Shown here piece after piece: positions 53,899-55,800 of a stretch of 55,800 nucleotides of DNA. The DNA comes from Clostridiaceae bacterium. Its GTDB lineage: Bacteria; Bacillota; Clostridia; Saccharofermentanales; DTU023. Numbering within the stretch: position 1 is the first letter of the stretch; the number at the start of each line of letters is the position of its first letter. The position numbers and the translations under genes were made by a program. Location of the stretch: assembly GCA_012518795.1 (NCBI GenBank), contig JAAYRL010000011.1, positions 1 to 55,800 of the forward strand, given 5' to 3'. The notes beneath the pieces were generated by a model, which saw only the letters and a list, made by a program, of their open reading frames with translations, had not been told where the DNA came from and made no database searches.

Positions 53899-55440
53899 TT
53901 AATAAATTTCAGAATTTACTCTCAATAACAATGCTTCATGTAAATGTGCTTCGGAAACTTCTTCTTTTTGCTCTAAATCGGCAATTGTTCGGGCAACCCG
54001 TAGTAATGCTAAATAAGATCTGGGAGATAATAAATGATATTGAGTAATTTGATTGAAATGGTTTAAGGCTTTAGTTTTAATTACAAAAAAATCAGCAAGA
54101 TTTTGAATCTTTATCTGACCGTTATATGCAAAATCAATGTTATGAGCATTACATCTTGCAGACTGCAATTCTTGTGCTTTTATTATTAGCTGTTGAATTC
54201 TCTTGATTTTTGTTTGCGTGATCAAATTATTTTTTACAGTTTTAATTAAGTCATTTTGAGATAAGTCATTCATGATTACAGATATTTGAAATCGATCCAT
54301 GATAGGACCGGATAATCTTTTCTTAAAACGCTTAATTTCAGCAACTCCACATTGACAACGCTGATCATTTTCCAAACGATAACCGCAAGGACAAGGATTT
54401 GTTGCAGCAATCAATAAAAAATCGGCAGGATATTTAACTGTTAGATTTTTACGTGCCAACTCTATGGTTCTTTCACTCAATGGTTGACGCAATAATTCTA
54501 AAATGTTCGGCTTAAACTCACTTAACTCGTCAAGAAACAACATTCCGTTATGAGCATAGGTAATTAAACCGGGTACAAGATCATTTCCTCCGCCAATTAA
54601 TGCCATCTGTGTTACGGTATGATGTGGTGCTTGAAATGGTCTAATGATACCCTGATCAATTTGTTCGTCCCAAACTCCGTACATTGAATAAATTTTTCTT
54701 ACTTGATCAAGTTCGTCCGAATCCAATTGTGGCATATAGTAAGCAGCTTGATTCGCTAAAGTGGTTTTTCCACTTCCCGGAGAACCGATTAACAATAAGG
54801 GATGTTTTCCCGCCAAAGCAATGAGTAATGCTCTTTTAGCTAAAGGTTGTCCAACCAATTCATAGATCGGTTCCGGTTTTATTTTTATTGGATCTGATTT
54901 GACATGCTTCGCTCTAAACCTGTCACTATTTTTGTTTTCGATAATTTCGACAGCTTGATTAAGATTATCGACAATATATTTATTAGAATAATCTTCTTGT
55001 TTAAGTTCTGATTGATTCTGAAACGGAATAATCCAACTATGATTCGATATTCTATCATCTCTGCTTATTGCAAAAACACCGTTCACCGGCAAAACTTTAC
55101 CGGAAAGACTTAACTGACCAATTATAAACCACACTCTATTTTGTACATTAGTAATTTGGCGATCAGCTAATAAGATTGCTATAGCTAAAGCTAAATCTAA
55201 CGATCTAATATCTCCGTTCTTAATATCTTTGGTTAAATGACATACAATCCTGCTTCGAGGAATAGTAAAACCGTTGTTTTTTAATGCTGCACGCACCCTG
55301 CTGTAACATTGCTGTCCTTTATAATTATTTAAACCGCTGATTTCAAAAGTCGGTAAGCCATTTAAAATAGTTATTTCCAGATCTATAATGCTTATTTCAG
55401 AATTATCGATTATTGCTGTTTTTATTTGTGCAAACTTCAT
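53899..55440 (-). CDS. YifB/ComM-type AAA+ ATPase (Mg-chelatase-like)
   Basis: The 513-residue product belongs to the YifB/ComM family, a helicase-like protein that helps branch migration during transformation in Gram-negatives. It has an N-terminal Lon-protease-like domain without protease residues, Walker A GSPGSGKTT (about residues 218-226), Walker B MLFLDEL, and the cysteine motif NPCPCGYRLENDQRCQC. The C-terminal region ends LLRVNSEIY. I choose ATG 55440 over the GTG three bases earlier. It lies upstream of dprA, from which it is separated by the 24-bp repeats. Confidence 0.93.
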   Translation of the reverse strand: MKFAQIKTAIIDNSEISIIDLEITILNGLPTFEISGLNNYKGQQCYSRVRAALKNNGFTIPRSRIVCHLTKDIKNGDIRSLDLALAIAILLADRQITNVQNRVWFIIGQLSLSGKVLPVNGVFAISRDDRISNHSWIIPFQNQSELKQEDYSNKYIVDNLNQAVEIIENKNSDRFRAKHVKSDPIKIKPEPIYELVGQPLAKRALLIALAGKHPLLLIGSPGSGKTTLANQAAYYMPQLDSDELDQVRKIYSMYGVWDEQIDQGIIRPFQAPHHTVTQMALIGGGNDLVPGLITYAHNGMLFLDELSEFKPNILELLRQPLSERTIELARKNLTVKYPADFLLIAATNPCPCGYRLENDQRCQCGVAEIKRFKKRLSGPIMDRFQISVIMNDLSQNDLIKTVKNNLITQTKIKRIQQLIIKAQELQSARCNAHNIDFAYNGQIKIQNLADFFVIKTKALNHFNQITQYHLLSPRSYLALLRVARTIADLEQKEEVSEAHLHEALLLRVNSEIY

Positions 55441-55541
55441 CACTTAACCTATTAAATATTTTTAGTTTCAAATATCTTAACCTGACATTCAAATCAGTAT
55501 TGCGACTTTTTTTGAGAAAGCCTGATAAAAAGTGGAGAAAT

Positions 55542-55577
55542 TGTATAATTTGTATAATTTGTATAATTTGTATGAAT
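55542..55577. repeat. 9-bp tandem repeat TGTATAATT, four copies
   Basis: Copies at 55542, 55551 and 55560 are identical, and the fourth (55569) has one change. The copies contain TATAAT-like hexamers, so the stretch could act as several weak -10 elements. Nothing else is visible between 55441 and 55599. Confidence 0.8.
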
Positions 55578-55599
55578 AGGGAATTGTTTTAAAACGATT

Positions 55600-55800
55600 T
55601 GCACACTATTTAAGCCTGTACCTCAGAAATCCAGGATAACCTTGAAAAGTGTGCATATATAACTCCGGGAAGTCGGTTTTATCGGAAACCATGCACACTT
55701 TTTAAGCCTGTACTTCAGAAATCCTGGATAACCTTGAAAAGTGTGCATATATAACTCAAGAAAGCTGGTTTTATCGGAAACCATGCACACTTTTTAAGCC
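55600..55800. repeat. Array 3 of the 56-bp palindrome family, running off the window end
   Basis: Full copies lie at 55600-55655 and 55692-55747, with a third cut by the window edge from 55784. Linkers are 36 bp each and nearly identical to each other (TATATAACTC start, GTTTTATCGGAAACCA end). The orientation is the same as array 1. The interior stem sequence differs from arrays 1 and 2 (AAGCCTG against ATAACCTTG), yet the outer ten bases and the exact lengths are the same. No 25-bp flank is seen at the left end. Confidence 0.95.

Overview
The window looks like chromosomal DNA of a low-G+C Gram-positive bacterium (Bacillota, most likely a clostridial lineage). The signs are roughly one-third G+C by eye, strong AGGAGG-type ribosome binding sites, TTGACA-N17-TATAAT-like promoters, and the order lexA / hfq / miaA / mutL / mutS / miaB together with dnaG-rpoD-trmK-Nif3. 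The species cannot be named from the sequence.

Layout: 1-142 holds the 3' end of a gene encoding a 10-residue tandem repeat. 356-1234 is an unknown single-pass membrane protein, divergent from an SOS-autoregulated lexA (1526-2161). lexA overlaps tail-to-tail with a divergent hfq. 3163-10392 is a repair and tRNA-modification operon (miaB-mutS-mutL-miaA, reverse strand). 10465-15808 is a four-gene MoxR / DUF58 / transglutaminase operon. 16043-23009 carries a nitroreductase, a TetR regulator with its operators, an alpha/beta hydrolase, a GntR-ABC transporter operon, and a LiaF-like plus DUF4097 pair, which together suggest cell-envelope response. 23224-35944 is a cyclic-di-GMP locus. It has three paralogous ~1030-residue membrane proteins, each with intact EAL motifs but a degenerate GGDEF, one canonical membrane GGDEF protein, one lipoprotein and one exported protein. 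Two tRNA genes (Leu-CAA, Trp-CCA) follow, then a YfhO-like protein, a YtxH / DUF948-like pair, and RNase P RNA. The rest is housekeeping: Nif3-like, trmK, rpoD, dnaG, yajC, tgt, queA, trmFO, topA, dprA and a YifB/ComM-type AAA+ protein.

The most unusual feature is a dispersed, highly regular repeat family. Imperfect palindromes of 56 bp are separated by 36-bp (once 37-bp) related linkers, giving a 92-bp period. They form three arrays (2795-3127, 16661-16900, 55600 to the window end). Two arrays lie in opposite orientation yet share a conserved 25-bp flank. Stem positions vary in ways that often keep base pairing, so a structured RNA or DNA element is more likely than a CRISPR. No associated protein gene is visible in the window. 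Many shorter tandem repeats (9, 15, 24, 30, 34, 36 and 52 bp) also occur, mostly in intergenic DNA.
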